From Thiotrichales bacterium (GTDB lineage Bacteria > Pseudomonadota > Gammaproteobacteria > J044), in NCBI GenBank assembly GCA_024762895.1, contig JANTGN010000023.1:1-19338 (forward strand): DNA of 19,338 nt, written 5' to 3'. The notes under the pieces are model-generated. The model saw only the letters and a program-made list of their open reading frames with translations, made no database searches and was not told the origin of the DNA. Below, piece by piece: positions 1-8,043 of the stretch (positions are counted from its first letter, which is position 1; each line of letters opens with the position of its first letter). The position numbers were made by a program, and so were the translations under genes.

Positions 1-1928
1 TGATTGGGGCGAGTCATAATATCGTGCGCCACCCGGATATGCCTCCGGCCGCATTCGAGGATCTGTGGACGACGGTCAAGTCGGGAAAACCCTGGCGCGG
101 TTTTGTCAAGAACCGATGCAAAAACGGTGACCATTATTGGGTCGATGCCTTTGTGACACCGATCTTCAAGGATGGTCAGATCGATGGATACCAGTCGGTT
201 CGATCGAAGCCTACACGTGCAGAGATCGATTCAGCTCAGTCCCTTTACGACAAGCTTAATAAGAGTAATGCCAAGGAGCTGCCCAAGAAGCGTGGCCTGT
301 CGACGATTAGCCTTAAAAACAAGATTATCGGCGCCTTTTCGATCATGATTCTTATCCTGGCCGTGATGATGGGTTTCATCTATATCAATACGGCCGATGG
401 TATTCAGACCCTGGAGCAGATTGCGAATAATGGATTGTTGTCTGCGGATGACGCGGCCATGATGAACAATCTGGTCGAAAATGCCAGCAATGTACGTACC
501 TATACCATATCCATTGGGATCTTCCTGCTGGCGATGACGGTATTAACCATCATCCTGCTAATTCGGATGATACTTACTCCAATGGCGATCCTTAAGGACG
601 TTGCCATGGGGGTTGCCAGCGGCGATCTGAGTAAGGAAATCAAGGTCAAGACCTCGGATGAGATCGGGGATATCTTCCTGGCAATGAAGCTGATGCAGGC
701 ACGTCTGCAGACGGTTATTGAGCGCATGGTGAACACCACGGCGCATGTGGGTCACATCGCCGAGCAGTACTCAGAGTCTGCCGAGGAGACGGCCCGTTCC
801 ATGATCGATCAACAGGCCGAGACTGAGCAGGTGGCCACGGCCATGAATGAGATGTCGGCCACGGTCACGGAAGTAGCACGCAATACTGAAGAGGCCTCAT
901 TGGCGGCCCAGCAGGCCAGTGATGCGGCTAAAAACGGTCATGGCATTATGCAGTCTGTTAAAAATACGATTGATGCACTGGCCAGTGAGGTTGAGCGGTC
1001 ATCCGAGTCAATTCTGAATCTGGAGGAGAAGAGCCAGAACATCAGTAAGATCATGGAAGTGATTCGCGGTATTGCCGAGCAGACCAACCTGCTGGCATTA
1101 AATGCGGCCATAGAGGCTGCCCGTGCCGGAGAGCAGGGGCGTGGTTTTGCGGTCGTTGCCGATGAAGTCAGAAGTCTGGCGCAAAGGACTCAGGATGCGA
1201 CCCTGGAAATTAATGATGTGATTGAAGAATTGCAACAGGGTATTGGGTCAACGGTCAAGATCATGGGCCGTGGCAGGGAGCAGGCGGGTAATGCCGTGGC
1301 CGAGGCCGATAATGCTGATGTCTCCTTGCAGTCGATCAGCGATGCCGTACGAGTCATTAGCGATATGAATACACAGATCGCTACCGCTGCCACAGAGCAG
1401 GAGGCCGTGGCCGAGGAAATGAATCGTAATGTCGTGGCAATCAGTCAGATGACAAACAGGACAGCCGAAGATGCCTCGCTGAGTGCCGACAACGGGCAGG
1501 ACCTGGTGCGCCATGTCGAGGACCTGAAACAGCAGTTCAGTCTCTTTCATATAAAGGCAACGGCCTCCTGTAGTTTTGATTTTAGTGCTGCCAAGAATGC
1601 GCACCTGGCATGGAAGGACCGCCTGCGTCAATTCCTGGACGGAGATACCTCGGCCCTGACCAAGGCTCAGGCTGTGTCGCATAAGCACTGTGTCCTGGGG
1701 AAATGGTACTTCTCGGAAGGCAAGCGTAAATATGGCCAGATGAAGGATTTCCAGAATATTAATCCTCCTCACGAGGAGTTGCATAAAATCATTAAGGAAA
1801 TACTGGAACTGAAGGAGGCGAGAAAAGACGTTGAGGCAGAGGCCCTGTATCAGCAGGTAGAGCCGCTTTCAAAGGAAATCGTAGGTCTGCTTGACCGTAT
1901 CGAGTCCGAGGCGACTCGATCAAGATAA
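1..1928 (+). CDS. Methyl-accepting chemotaxis protein (PAS-HAMP-MCP-CZB), 5' end cut by window
   Basis: This is an energy- or ligand-sensing chemoreceptor that would control CheA through CheW at the inner membrane. The reading frame is already open at base 3 and a PAS core is under way (HPDMP, KNGDHYWV at about 35-145), so the gene starts left of the window; the GTG at 24 is probably an internal valine. The PAS part closely resembles the FAD-binding PAS of E. coli Aer. Two hydrophobic segments follow (about 324-386 and 501-569) with a short loop of about 38 residues, then a HAMP domain (about 570-740). The conserved signalling hairpin (GIAEQTNLLALNAAIEAARA and what follows) lies at about 1066-1190. 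The end (about 1570-1910) is a CZB domain: AHLAW, the HKHCVLGKWY cysteine/histidine motif and a HEELH motif, known to bind zinc. The ligand is unknown. It is not part of the carAB functional set and ends 151 bases before the proposed carA start. Confidence 0.93.
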   Translation, partial: IGASHNIVRHPDMPPAAFEDLWTTVKSGKPWRGFVKNRCKNGDHYWVDAFVTPIFKDGQIDGYQSVRSKPTRAEIDSAQSLYDKLNKSNAKELPKKRGLSTISLKNKIIGAFSIMILILAVMMGFIYINTADGIQTLEQIANNGLLSADDAAMMNNLVENASNVRTYTISIGIFLLAMTVLTIILLIRMILTPMAILKDVAMGVASGDLSKEIKVKTSDEIGDIFLAMKLMQARLQTVIERMVNTTAHVGHIAEQYSESAEETARSMIDQQAETEQVATAMNEMSATVTEVARNTEEASLAAQQASDAAKNGHGIMQSVKNTIDALASEVERSSESILNLEEKSQNISKIMEVIRGIAEQTNLLALNAAIEAARAGEQGRGFAVVADEVRSLAQRTQDATLEINDVIEELQQGIGSTVKIMGRGREQAGNAVAEADNADVSLQSISDAVRVISDMNTQIATAATEQEAVAEEMNRNVVAISQMTNRTAEDASLSADNGQDLVRHVEDLKQQFSLFHIKATASCSFDFSAAKNAHLAWKDRLRQFLDGDTSALTKAQAVSHKHCVLGKWYFSEGKRKYGQMKDFQNINPPHEELHKIIKEILELKEARKDVEAEALYQQVEPLSKEIVGLLDRIESEATRSR

Positions 1929-2009
1929 GATCCGGCTGAAGGGTTGTTGTAATAGGCAGAATTATCTCGCCACAGGGCGGCGAATCAGGTAGCATACGCA
2001 TCCGGAATT

Positions 2010-2015
2010 TATGAT
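2010..2015 (+). promoter_or_regulatory. Possible -10 element for carA
   Basis: TATGAT at 2010-2015 matches the sigma-70 -10 consensus at five of six bases. No good -35 hexamer is found 15-18 bases upstream. It overlaps the ATG at 2011 that would give the longest carA frame, so transcription from here would begin inside that extension and leave a leader of about 58 bases before the TTG at 2080. This is a weak call from sequence only. Confidence 0.25.
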
Positions 2016-2069
2016 TTATTCGAGCGGGATGGATTCAGAGAATTCGTCCCGTTTGTCTGTCCAGTATCC

Positions 2070-2074
2070 GGAGG
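2070..2074 (+). promoter_or_regulatory. Ribosome binding site fixing the carA TTG start
   Basis: GGAGG at 2070-2074 is a near-perfect Shine-Dalgarno core, five bases before the TTG at 2080. The more upstream ATG at 2011 has no comparable site. This spacing is the main reason for choosing the TTG start. Confidence 0.7.
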
Positions 2075-2079
2075 TCCTC

Positions 2080-3231
2080 TTGAGAAAACCCGCCCTGTTA
2101 GCCCTGGAAGACGGTAGTGTATTTTGGGGCGAATCTATTGGTTATGAGGGTCAGACGACGGGTGAGGTCGTTTTCAATACGGCCCTGACCGGGTATCAAG
2201 AGATTCTTACCGACCCCTCCTATGCGCGTCAGATCGTGACGCTGACTTACCCCCATATTGGCAATGTAGGTGTGAATGAAGACGATGAAGAGTCTTCCCA
2301 TCTCTATGTCAGTGGCTTCGTGGTACGTGATGTACCACCAAGAGCCAGCAACTGGCGATTAGGGGAAGGCCTGGAAGACTACCTTGTACGACATAAGGTG
2401 GTTGCCATCTCAGGTATAGATACTCGTCGGCTAACCCGTATCCTGAGAGAAAAGGGTGCTCAGGGAGGCTGTATTGTGGCTGGAGACAGCATAGACGAAC
2501 AGGTGGCGATCGAGGCAGCCAGGGGCTTTCCAGGACTCAAGGGCATGGATCTGGCCAGGGAAGTCACCACTGGCACTCCCTATGAATGGGCGCAGGGGAC
2601 CTGGTCGCTGGAATCGGGGCTGCCCCAGGCGCCGCATCCGATCGAAGAAAAGCTACCTCTGCATGTGGTCGCCTATGATTATGGTGTTAAACGCAACATC
2701 CTGCGTATGCTTGTAGATCGGGGTTGTCGCCTGACCGTTGTGCCGGCACAGACCCCAGCCAGTGAAGTGCTGGCATTAAACCCCGATGGGGTGTTCCTTT
2801 CCAATGGTCCGGGTGATCCCGAGCCCTGTGATTACGCCCAGACAGCTATTGCCGAGTTGCTGGAAAAAGGGATTCCCCTGTTCGGGATCTGCCTGGGGCA
2901 CCAGTTGCTGAGTCTGGCTAGTGGGGCCCAGACCGTGAAGATGAAGTTTGGTCATCATGGTGCCAACCATCCGGTACAGGATCTGGGTAATAACCAGGTC
3001 ATGATCAGTAGCCAGAACCATGGTTTTGCAGTTGACGAGAACAGCCTGCCTGAACATCTGAAGGCAACACACCGTTCCTTATTCGATGGAAGCCTTCAGG
3101 GCGTAGAGCATACAGGGAAGCCGGCCTTTGGTTTTCAGGGGCATCCCGAGGCCAGTCCCGGTCCTCACGATGTAGCGCCTTTGTTCGATCATTTTATCGA
3201 ATTGATTGAGAAGCGCCGTTCAGCTGCCTGA
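2080..3231 (+). CDS. carA: Carbamoyl phosphate synthase small (glutaminase) subunit
   Basis: CarA hydrolyses glutamine and channels ammonia to CarB to make carbamoyl phosphate for arginine and pyrimidine synthesis in the cytoplasm. From a TTG start the protein is 383 residues, close to the 382 of E. coli CarA, and its first residues (KPALLALEDGSVFWG) align with the family's usual N-terminus. The N-terminal domain holds GEVVFNTALTGYQEILTDPS. The C-terminal class I amidotransferase domain has the nucleophile in GICLGHQLL (Cys271) and the His355/Glu357 pair in FQGHPEASPG, so the catalytic triad is intact. An in-frame ATG at 2011 would add 23 residues with no family match. carB follows after 51 bases, as expected for a shared operon. 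Function is certain; only the start is debatable. Confidence 0.97.
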   Translation: MRKPALLALEDGSVFWGESIGYEGQTTGEVVFNTALTGYQEILTDPSYARQIVTLTYPHIGNVGVNEDDEESSHLYVSGFVVRDVPPRASNWRLGEGLEDYLVRHKVVAISGIDTRRLTRILREKGAQGGCIVAGDSIDEQVAIEAARGFPGLKGMDLAREVTTGTPYEWAQGTWSLESGLPQAPHPIEEKLPLHVVAYDYGVKRNILRMLVDRGCRLTVVPAQTPASEVLALNPDGVFLSNGPGDPEPCDYAQTAIAELLEKGIPLFGICLGHQLLSLASGAQTVKMKFGHHGANHPVQDLGNNQVMISSQNHGFAVDENSLPEHLKATHRSLFDGSLQGVEHTGKPAFGFQGHPEASPGPHDVAPLFDHFIELIEKRRSAA

Positions 3232-3282
3232 GCCGAATGAATTCAAACTATCTGCTACGGCAGATCGACATAGTAAGAAGCC

Positions 3283-6200
3283 ATGCCAAAACGTAATGAT
3301 ATAAAGAGCATTCTGATTATCGGTGCCGGACCCATAGTCATCGGTCAGGCCTGCGAGTTTGATTATTCGGGCGCCCAGGCCTGTAAGGCACTGATGGAAG
3401 AAGGCTATCGAGTCATCCTGGTCAATTCAAACCCTGCGACGATTATGACCGACCCGGAAATGGCCGATGCAATATATATCGAACCCATTGAGTGGCGAAC
3501 GGTTGCCAAGATTATTGAGCAGGAAAAACCCGATGCCCTGTTGCCGACCATGGGGGGGCAGACCGCTCTGAACTGTGCCCTGGACCTGGCCCGCCAAGGG
3601 GTGCTGGAAGAGCATCAGGTAGAAATGATCGGGGCCAGTATCGATGCCATCGACATGGCTGAGGATCGTGAGCGCTTTCGTAAGGCCATGGATGATATTG
3701 GGCTGGAATCGGCTCGTTCCGCCGTTGCACATAGCCTCGAAGAGGCCCTGCAGGTACAGGCAGGCCTGGGATTCCCTACGATTATCCGTCCGTCCTTCAC
3801 CATGGGGGGTTCCGGTGGTGGGATTGCCTATAATCGCGAGGAATTCGAAGAAATCGTCAAGCGCGGCCTGGATATGTCACCAACGACCGAGGTCCTGCTG
3901 GAAGAGTCGCTCCTGGGCTGGAAAGAATACGAGATGGAGGTGGTGCGGGACCACAAGGATAATGCGATCATTATCTGTTCTATAGAGAATCTGGATCCCA
4001 TGGGGGTGCACACCGGTGATTCCATTACGGTGGCGCCGGCACAGACCCTGACCGATAAGGAATATCAGATCATGCGTGATGCCTCCCTGGCGGTGCTGCG
4101 CAAGATCGGCGTGGACACCGGAGGGTCGAATGTACAGTTTTCCGTGAATCCCGGTAATGGGCGTCTCGTGATTATTGAGATGAATCCTCGTGTGTCGCGT
4201 TCTTCAGCCCTGGCCTCGAAGGCCACCGGCTTTCCGATTGCCAAGGTTGCGGCCAAACTGGCAGTCGGCTATTCCCTGGATGAGCTACAAAACGATATTA
4301 CCGGTGGTGCTACGCCCGCTTCTTTTGAGCCAAGTATCGATTATGTTGTCACCAAGATACCTCGCTTTACCTTTGAGAAATTCCCGCAGGCCGACTCTCG
4401 CCTGACCACTCAGATGAAATCTGTGGGTGAGGTCATGGCCATGGGGCGTACTCAGCAGGAGTCCCTGCAAAAGGCCCTGCGTGGACTGGAGATCGGTGCC
4501 GATGGCCTGGATGAAATGGTGCATCCCTCGGATCCACAGGCCGCGGATATCATTCATCGTGAATTGATTGATGTGGGCCCTCGCAGACTCTGGTACGTGG
4601 CGGATGCCTTCAGAATGGGGATGGAGTTCGACGATATTCAGAGACGCACCGGTATCGACCCCTGGTTCCTGGCCCAGATAGAGGAGCTGGTCGAGATCGA
4701 GCAGTCACTCAAGCACAGCAGCCTGGACGCACTCTCAGCACAGGAATTCCGTAACCTCAAACGCAAGGGCTTTTCCGACCGGCGCCTCGCCATTCTGCTG
4801 AATGAAACCGAAAAGACCATAAGGAAAAAGCGTACCGAACTGGGTGTGCGTCCCGTTTATAAGCGCGTCGATACCTGTGCAGCCGAGTTTTCTACTTCAA
4901 CCGCCTATATGTACTCCACTTATGAAGAGGAGTGCGAGGCGGATCCCACCGATCGCCAGAAAATTATTATTCTGGGCGGTGGCCCGAACCGCATAGGTCA
5001 GGGGATCGAGTTTGATTACTGCTGTGTCCATGCCGCCCTGTCGCTGCGTGATGACGGCTACGAGACTATTATGGTTAACTGTAACCCTGAGACGGTTTCT
5101 ACCGATTACGATACCTCTGACCGGCTGTATTTTGAGCCCCTCACACTGGAAGATGTACTCGAAATAGTACACGTGGAAAAACCCACCGGCGTGATCGTCC
5201 AATATGGTGGGCAGACGCCCCTGAAGCTCGCGCGTGATCTGGAGGCCGCGAATGTGCCTATCATCGGCACCTCGCCCGATTCCATCGATCTGGCCGAGGA
5301 CCGTGAACGTTTTCAGCATCTGATCCAGGAGCTGGATCTTGTACAGCCACCAAACCGTACAGCCCGTGATCCAAACGAGGCTGTCAGGTTGGCAGAAGAG
5401 GTTGGTTTTCCTGTGGTGGTTCGACCTTCCTACGTGCTGGGTGGTCGCGCAATGGAGATCGTCTATGACGAGGATGACCTGCGTCGTTATATGCGCGAGG
5501 CGGTTCAGGTCTCAAATGATGCCCCTGTACTGCTGGATCGTTTCCTGGATGACGCCATCGAGGTCGATGTCGATGCCATCTGCGATGGTGAAGACGTCGT
5601 CATCGGTGGTGTGATGCAGCATATTGAGCAGGCCGGAGTTCATTCCGGTGATTCTGCCTGTTCACTGCCTCCGTACTCCCTGCCGGATTCCGTTCAGGAT
5701 GAGATTCGTGATCAGACACGTAAGCTGGCCTTTGCCCTCAAGGTCGTTGGGCTGATGAACATACAGTTTGCCGTGCAGGGTGAGAAAATCTTTCTTCTGG
5801 AAGTCAACCCCCGCGCCTCGCGCACCGTGCCTTATGTCTCCAAGGCCATTGGAAAACCCCTGGCCATGGTGGCAGCCCGCTGTATGACGGGTAAGACCCT
5901 GGCCCAGCAGGGTATGACCAAAGAGATCATTCCCTCCTATTATTCGGTTAAAGAGGCGGTATTCCCCTTCATTAAGTTCCCGGGGGTGGATCCGATCCTG
6001 GGTCCTGAGATGAAATCTACCGGCGAGGTAATGGGGGTAGGGGCCAGTTTTGCGGAGGCCTATGCCAAATCTCAGCTGGCAGTCGGTGTCAGGGTGCCAC
6101 AGAAGGGAGCGGCCTTTATCAGTGTACGTGATGCCGATAAAGAGGCTGCGATACCCGTTGCCCGAGAGCTGGACAAACAGGGCTTTAAACTGGTCGCCAC

Positions 6201-6507
6201 CGGGGGAACTGCCATGGCACTGCAGGAGGCGGGCCTGGAGTGTGAGCGTATCAATAAGGTACTGGAAGGACGTCCTCATGTGGTCGATATGATCAAGAAT
6301 GAGCAGATCGACCTGATCGTTAATACAACGGAGGGTAAGACCGCTATTGCCGATTCTTTCACTATCCGTCGGGAGGCCCTGCAGAGAAAGGTCACCTATA
6401 CCACAACAATATCAGGGGCTCATGCAATGATACTGGCGATGGCCTATCCTGAGACCAAACATGTATATCGTCTGCAGGATCTGCACAAGGAGACTTTGAA
6501 TTCATGA
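3283..6507 (+). CDS. carB: Carbamoyl phosphate synthase large subunit
   Basis: CarB uses ammonia from CarA, bicarbonate and two ATP to make carbamoyl phosphate. At 1074 residues it has the family's normal length (E. coli 1073). The two homologous ATP-grasp halves are visible. The first has IIGAGPIVIGQACEFDYSG near the start, RPSFTMGGSGGG, and EMNPRVSRSSALAS with metal-site Glu299 and Asn301. The second has ILGGGPNRIGQGIEFDY, RPSYVLGGRAMEIV and EVNPRASRTVPYVS. The last 140 or so residues form the allosteric MGS-like domain (LVATGGTA, NTTEGKTAIADSFTIRR), where ornithine and UMP/IMP act in E. coli. The ATG at 3283 has only a weak purine-rich site ahead of it. The stop overlaps the greA start as ATGA, suggesting translational coupling to greA. 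Confidence 0.98.
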   Translation: MPKRNDIKSILIIGAGPIVIGQACEFDYSGAQACKALMEEGYRVILVNSNPATIMTDPEMADAIYIEPIEWRTVAKIIEQEKPDALLPTMGGQTALNCALDLARQGVLEEHQVEMIGASIDAIDMAEDRERFRKAMDDIGLESARSAVAHSLEEALQVQAGLGFPTIIRPSFTMGGSGGGIAYNREEFEEIVKRGLDMSPTTEVLLEESLLGWKEYEMEVVRDHKDNAIIICSIENLDPMGVHTGDSITVAPAQTLTDKEYQIMRDASLAVLRKIGVDTGGSNVQFSVNPGNGRLVIIEMNPRVSRSSALASKATGFPIAKVAAKLAVGYSLDELQNDITGGATPASFEPSIDYVVTKIPRFTFEKFPQADSRLTTQMKSVGEVMAMGRTQQESLQKALRGLEIGADGLDEMVHPSDPQAADIIHRELIDVGPRRLWYVADAFRMGMEFDDIQRRTGIDPWFLAQIEELVEIEQSLKHSSLDALSAQEFRNLKRKGFSDRRLAILLNETEKTIRKKRTELGVRPVYKRVDTCAAEFSTSTAYMYSTYEEECEADPTDRQKIIILGGGPNRIGQGIEFDYCCVHAALSLRDDGYETIMVNCNPETVSTDYDTSDRLYFEPLTLEDVLEIVHVEKPTGVIVQYGGQTPLKLARDLEAANVPIIGTSPDSIDLAEDRERFQHLIQELDLVQPPNRTARDPNEAVRLAEEVGFPVVVRPSYVLGGRAMEIVYDEDDLRRYMREAVQVSNDAPVLLDRFLDDAIEVDVDAICDGEDVVIGGVMQHIEQAGVHSGDSACSLPPYSLPDSVQDEIRDQTRKLAFALKVVGLMNIQFAVQGEKIFLLEVNPRASRTVPYVSKAIGKPLAMVAARCMTGKTLAQQGMTKEIIPSYYSVKEAVFPFIKFPGVDPILGPEMKSTGEVMGVGASFAEAYAKSQLAVGVRVPQKGAAFISVRDADKEAAIPVARELDKQGFKLVATGGTAMALQEAGLECERINKVLEGRPHVVDMIKNEQIDLIVNTTEGKTAIADSFTIRREALQRKVTYTTTISGAHAMILAMAYPETKHVYRLQDLHKETLNS

Positions 6508-6980
6508 ATAAGGTTCCATTGACCGTTAAGGGTGCTGAAAAGATCAAGGAGGAGTTGCAGCGACTCAAGAGCGAGGACCGTCCACGTGTGGTGGCGGCGA
6601 TAGCGGAGGCGCGTGAGCATGGCGACCTGAAGGAAAATGCCGAATATCATGCAGCCCGTGAGCAGCAGGGATTTATCGAGGGCCGAATCCAGGACCTGGA
6701 AAGCAAGCTGAGTCATGCCCAGATTATCGACGTCACCAAGATGTCCAATGAGGGTAAAGTGATATTTGGTTCTACCGTACTCATTGCCGATGTCGATAGC
6801 GGTGATGAGAAGACCTATCAGATCGTCGGAGAAGATGAGGCCGAAATCAAGGAAGGTAAAATTTCTATTGGTTCCCCCATAGCGCGCGCCCTGATCGGTA
6901 AAGAAGAAGGTGATATTGTGGTCGTGATGACACCTGGGGGCGATGTGGAATACGAGATCGTAGAGGTACAGTACATCTAG
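6504..6980 (+). CDS. greA: Transcription elongation factor GreA
   Basis: GreA inserts its coiled-coil tip into the secondary channel of RNA polymerase and stimulates cleavage of backtracked RNA. The 158-residue length equals that of E. coli GreA. The N-terminal coiled coil carries the catalytic tip EHGDLKENAEYHAAREQQ, including the acidic pair Asp41 and Glu44. The C-terminal FKBP-like domain follows, with SIGSPIARALIGKEEGDIV. An AAGGAG site inside carB (6487-6492) lies 11 bases before the ATG, and the start shares four bases with the carB stop, so it is likely expressed as the third gene of the carAB transcript. A stem-loop begins at the base after the stop codon. Confidence 0.98.
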   Translation: MNKVPLTVKGAEKIKEELQRLKSEDRPRVVAAIAEAREHGDLKENAEYHAAREQQGFIEGRIQDLESKLSHAQIIDVTKMSNEGKVIFGSTVLIADVDSGDEKTYQIVGEDEAEIKEGKISIGSPIARALIGKEEGDIVVVMTPGGDVEYEIVEVQYI

Positions 6981-7021
6981 GCCTGGGTCGAACCTTATCT
7001 GGGTAGTTCGATCCTGGCTTT
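6981..7021 (+). terminator. Candidate terminator hairpin after greA, overlapping the yhbY 3' end
   Basis: GCCTGGGTCGAAC (6981-6993) pairs with GTTCGATCCTGGC (7006-7018): 12 pairs including one G-U, with one T-T mismatch and a 12-base loop, followed by only TTT (7019-7021). It begins right after the greA stop and contains the last codons and stop of the convergent yhbY gene. The stem is strong but the U-tract is short, so termination efficiency is uncertain. It reads best in the + direction; on the other strand the G-U pair becomes a mismatch and no T-run follows. Confidence 0.5.
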
Positions 7022-7291
7022 GTGAGGGTTGCGGCGAAACAGAATGGCGATGTTGCCGACTCGCTGGACCAGAATAGCGCTGCTTCTATCGCAGATCTTC
7101 TGGATGATCTCATCGCGCTCAAGACGATCACCGACCGAGACCTTGATTTTGATTAGTTCATGGGCATCAAGGGCAATTTCAACCTCCTCGAAAATGGTTT
7201 CTTTCAGCCCATGCTGGCCAACCATAACGACAGGTCTGAGTTTGTGGGCAAGCCCGCGCAGGTGCTTTTTCTGAGATTCGTTGAGTGTCAT
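6995..7291 (-). CDS. yhbY: YhbY-family RNA-binding (CRM domain) ribosome assembly protein
   Basis: This 98-residue protein is essentially one CRM domain and matches E. coli YhbY (97 residues), which associates with pre-50S ribosomal particles. The start MTLNESQKKHLRGLAHKLRP, the RNA-contacting GxxG loop in VMVGQHGLKE (residues 25-28) and the RVGNIAILFRRNP strand near the end are all typical. It is the only gene on the - strand in this window, convergent with greA (14 bases between stops) and divergent from rlmE (73 bases between starts). The same placement is common in gammaproteobacteria. No clear Shine-Dalgarno sequence precedes its ATG. It may act with the neighbouring rRNA methyltransferase RlmE in large-subunit maturation; that link is inference. 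Confidence 0.95.
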   Translation of the reverse strand: MTLNESQKKHLRGLAHKLRPVVMVGQHGLKETIFEEVEIALDAHELIKIKVSVGDRLERDEIIQKICDRSSAILVQRVGNIAILFRRNPHKARIELPR

Positions 7292-7308
7292 AGCGGAAGA
7301 TATTTAGA

Positions 7309-7349
7309 ACGGTCGGCGATTCTAGCATGAAATGAGCATAGTCGACCGT
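7309..7349. repeat. 7-bp inverted repeat flanking the yhbY promoter core
   Basis: ACGGTCG (7309-7315) and CGACCGT (7343-7349) are perfect inverted copies 27 bases apart. They bracket the candidate yhbY -10/-35 in the 73-base space between the divergent yhbY and rlmE starts. They could be operator half-sites or chance; no regulator can be named. Confidence 0.35.
7319..7345 (-). promoter_or_regulatory. Candidate yhbY promoter (extended -10)
   Basis: Read on the - strand, TCGACT (7345-7340) is followed after 15 bases by TAGAAT (7324-7319), preceded by TG one base upstream, which is an extended -10 pattern. The -10 matches consensus at five of six bases and the -35 at four of six. The spacing is short but acceptable for an extended -10 promoter. 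Transcription would start near 7312, about 20 bases before the yhbY ATG. Confidence 0.4.
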
Positions 7350-7364
7350 GTATGGTAAGTAGTT

Positions 7365-8006
7365 ATGAGTTCAGGAAAAAAGAGTACGCGCAGCAAGACC
7401 AGTAAGCAGTGGCTGCGCGAGCATTTCAGTGATGAATATGTCCAGCGAGCCCAGCAGGAAGGTTATCGCTCTCGTGCCGTCTATAAATTACTGGAAATCC
7501 AGAAGCGCGACCAGCTGATCAGGCCAGGCATGACGGTCGTTGATCTCGGTGCTGCACCGGGGGGGTGGTCAGAGGTTGCACGCAACCTGGTGGGTAAAAA
7601 GGGCAGGGTGATTGCCACTGATATTCTTCCCATGGACCCTATTGAAGGTGTTGATTTTGTTCAGGGTGATTTTCGTGAAGAGGCCGTTTTCGAAAAATTG
7701 ATGAAAATCATCGGTAATCAACCCGTGGACCTTGTATTGTCCGATATGGCCCCCAACATGAGTGGAATGGATGCTGTCGATCAGCCCCGGTCCATGTATC
7801 TGGTTGAGCTAGCCCTGGAAATGGCAAGGCAGATATTGAAACCAGGAGGCGATATGCTGGTCAAAGTTTTTCAGGGAGAAGGTTCTGAGGCCTATTTCAA
7901 GGAATTAAGAAGCGAATTTGAACGACTGATGATTCGAAAACCCAAGGCTTCGAGACCCCGGAGTAGCGAGGTTTATGCGCTGGCCCGCGGTCGAAAAGTG
8001 GTATAA
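7365..8006 (+). CDS. rlmE: 23S rRNA (uridine-2'-O)-methyltransferase RlmE (FtsJ/RrmJ)
   Basis: RlmE methylates the 2'-OH of U2552 in the A-loop of 23S rRNA, a late step in 50S assembly. The 213-residue protein compares with 209 in E. coli. The SAM-binding motif VDLGAAPGGWS is at residues 59-69. The K-D-K-E catalytic set is present: Lys41 in AVYKLLEI, Asp127 in VLSDMAPN, Lys167 in MLVKVFQG and Glu202 in RSSEVYALA, each offset by three from E. coli. The basic N-terminus (SSGKKSTRSKTSKQWLREH) fits rRNA binding. The ATG at 7365 has only a modest GGTAAG site. ftsH begins 37 bases after the stop, matching the rlmE-ftsH operon of E. coli, where the pair is heat-shock controlled; no heat-shock promoter could be confirmed here. 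Confidence 0.97.
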   Translation: MSSGKKSTRSKTSKQWLREHFSDEYVQRAQQEGYRSRAVYKLLEIQKRDQLIRPGMTVVDLGAAPGGWSEVARNLVGKKGRVIATDILPMDPIEGVDFVQGDFREEAVFEKLMKIIGNQPVDLVLSDMAPNMSGMDAVDQPRSMYLVELALEMARQILKPGGDMLVKVFQGEGSEAYFKELRSEFERLMIRKPKASRPRSSEVYALARGRKVV

Positions 8007-8028
8007 AGTTGAGAGCAACAGTCAAGAT

Positions 8029-8034
8029 AGAGGA
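8029..8034 (+). promoter_or_regulatory. Ribosome binding site fixing the ftsH TTG start
   Basis: AGAGGA at 8029-8034 sits nine bases before the TTG at 8044. The alternative in-frame ATG at 7975 lies inside rlmE and would add a polar 23-residue stretch ahead of the first membrane helix. Confidence 0.6.
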
Positions 8035-8043
8035 TTCCAAGTT

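Noticed and set aside
1248..1784. 178-codon open frame on the - strand opposite the chemoreceptor gene
   Set aside because: It lies entirely opposite conserved MCP/CZB coding sequence and its product has no recognisable motif; it is a shadow frame.
5662..6279. 205-codon open frame on the - strand inside carB
   Set aside because: It lies opposite conserved CarB sequence and the translation has low-information composition without domain motifs.
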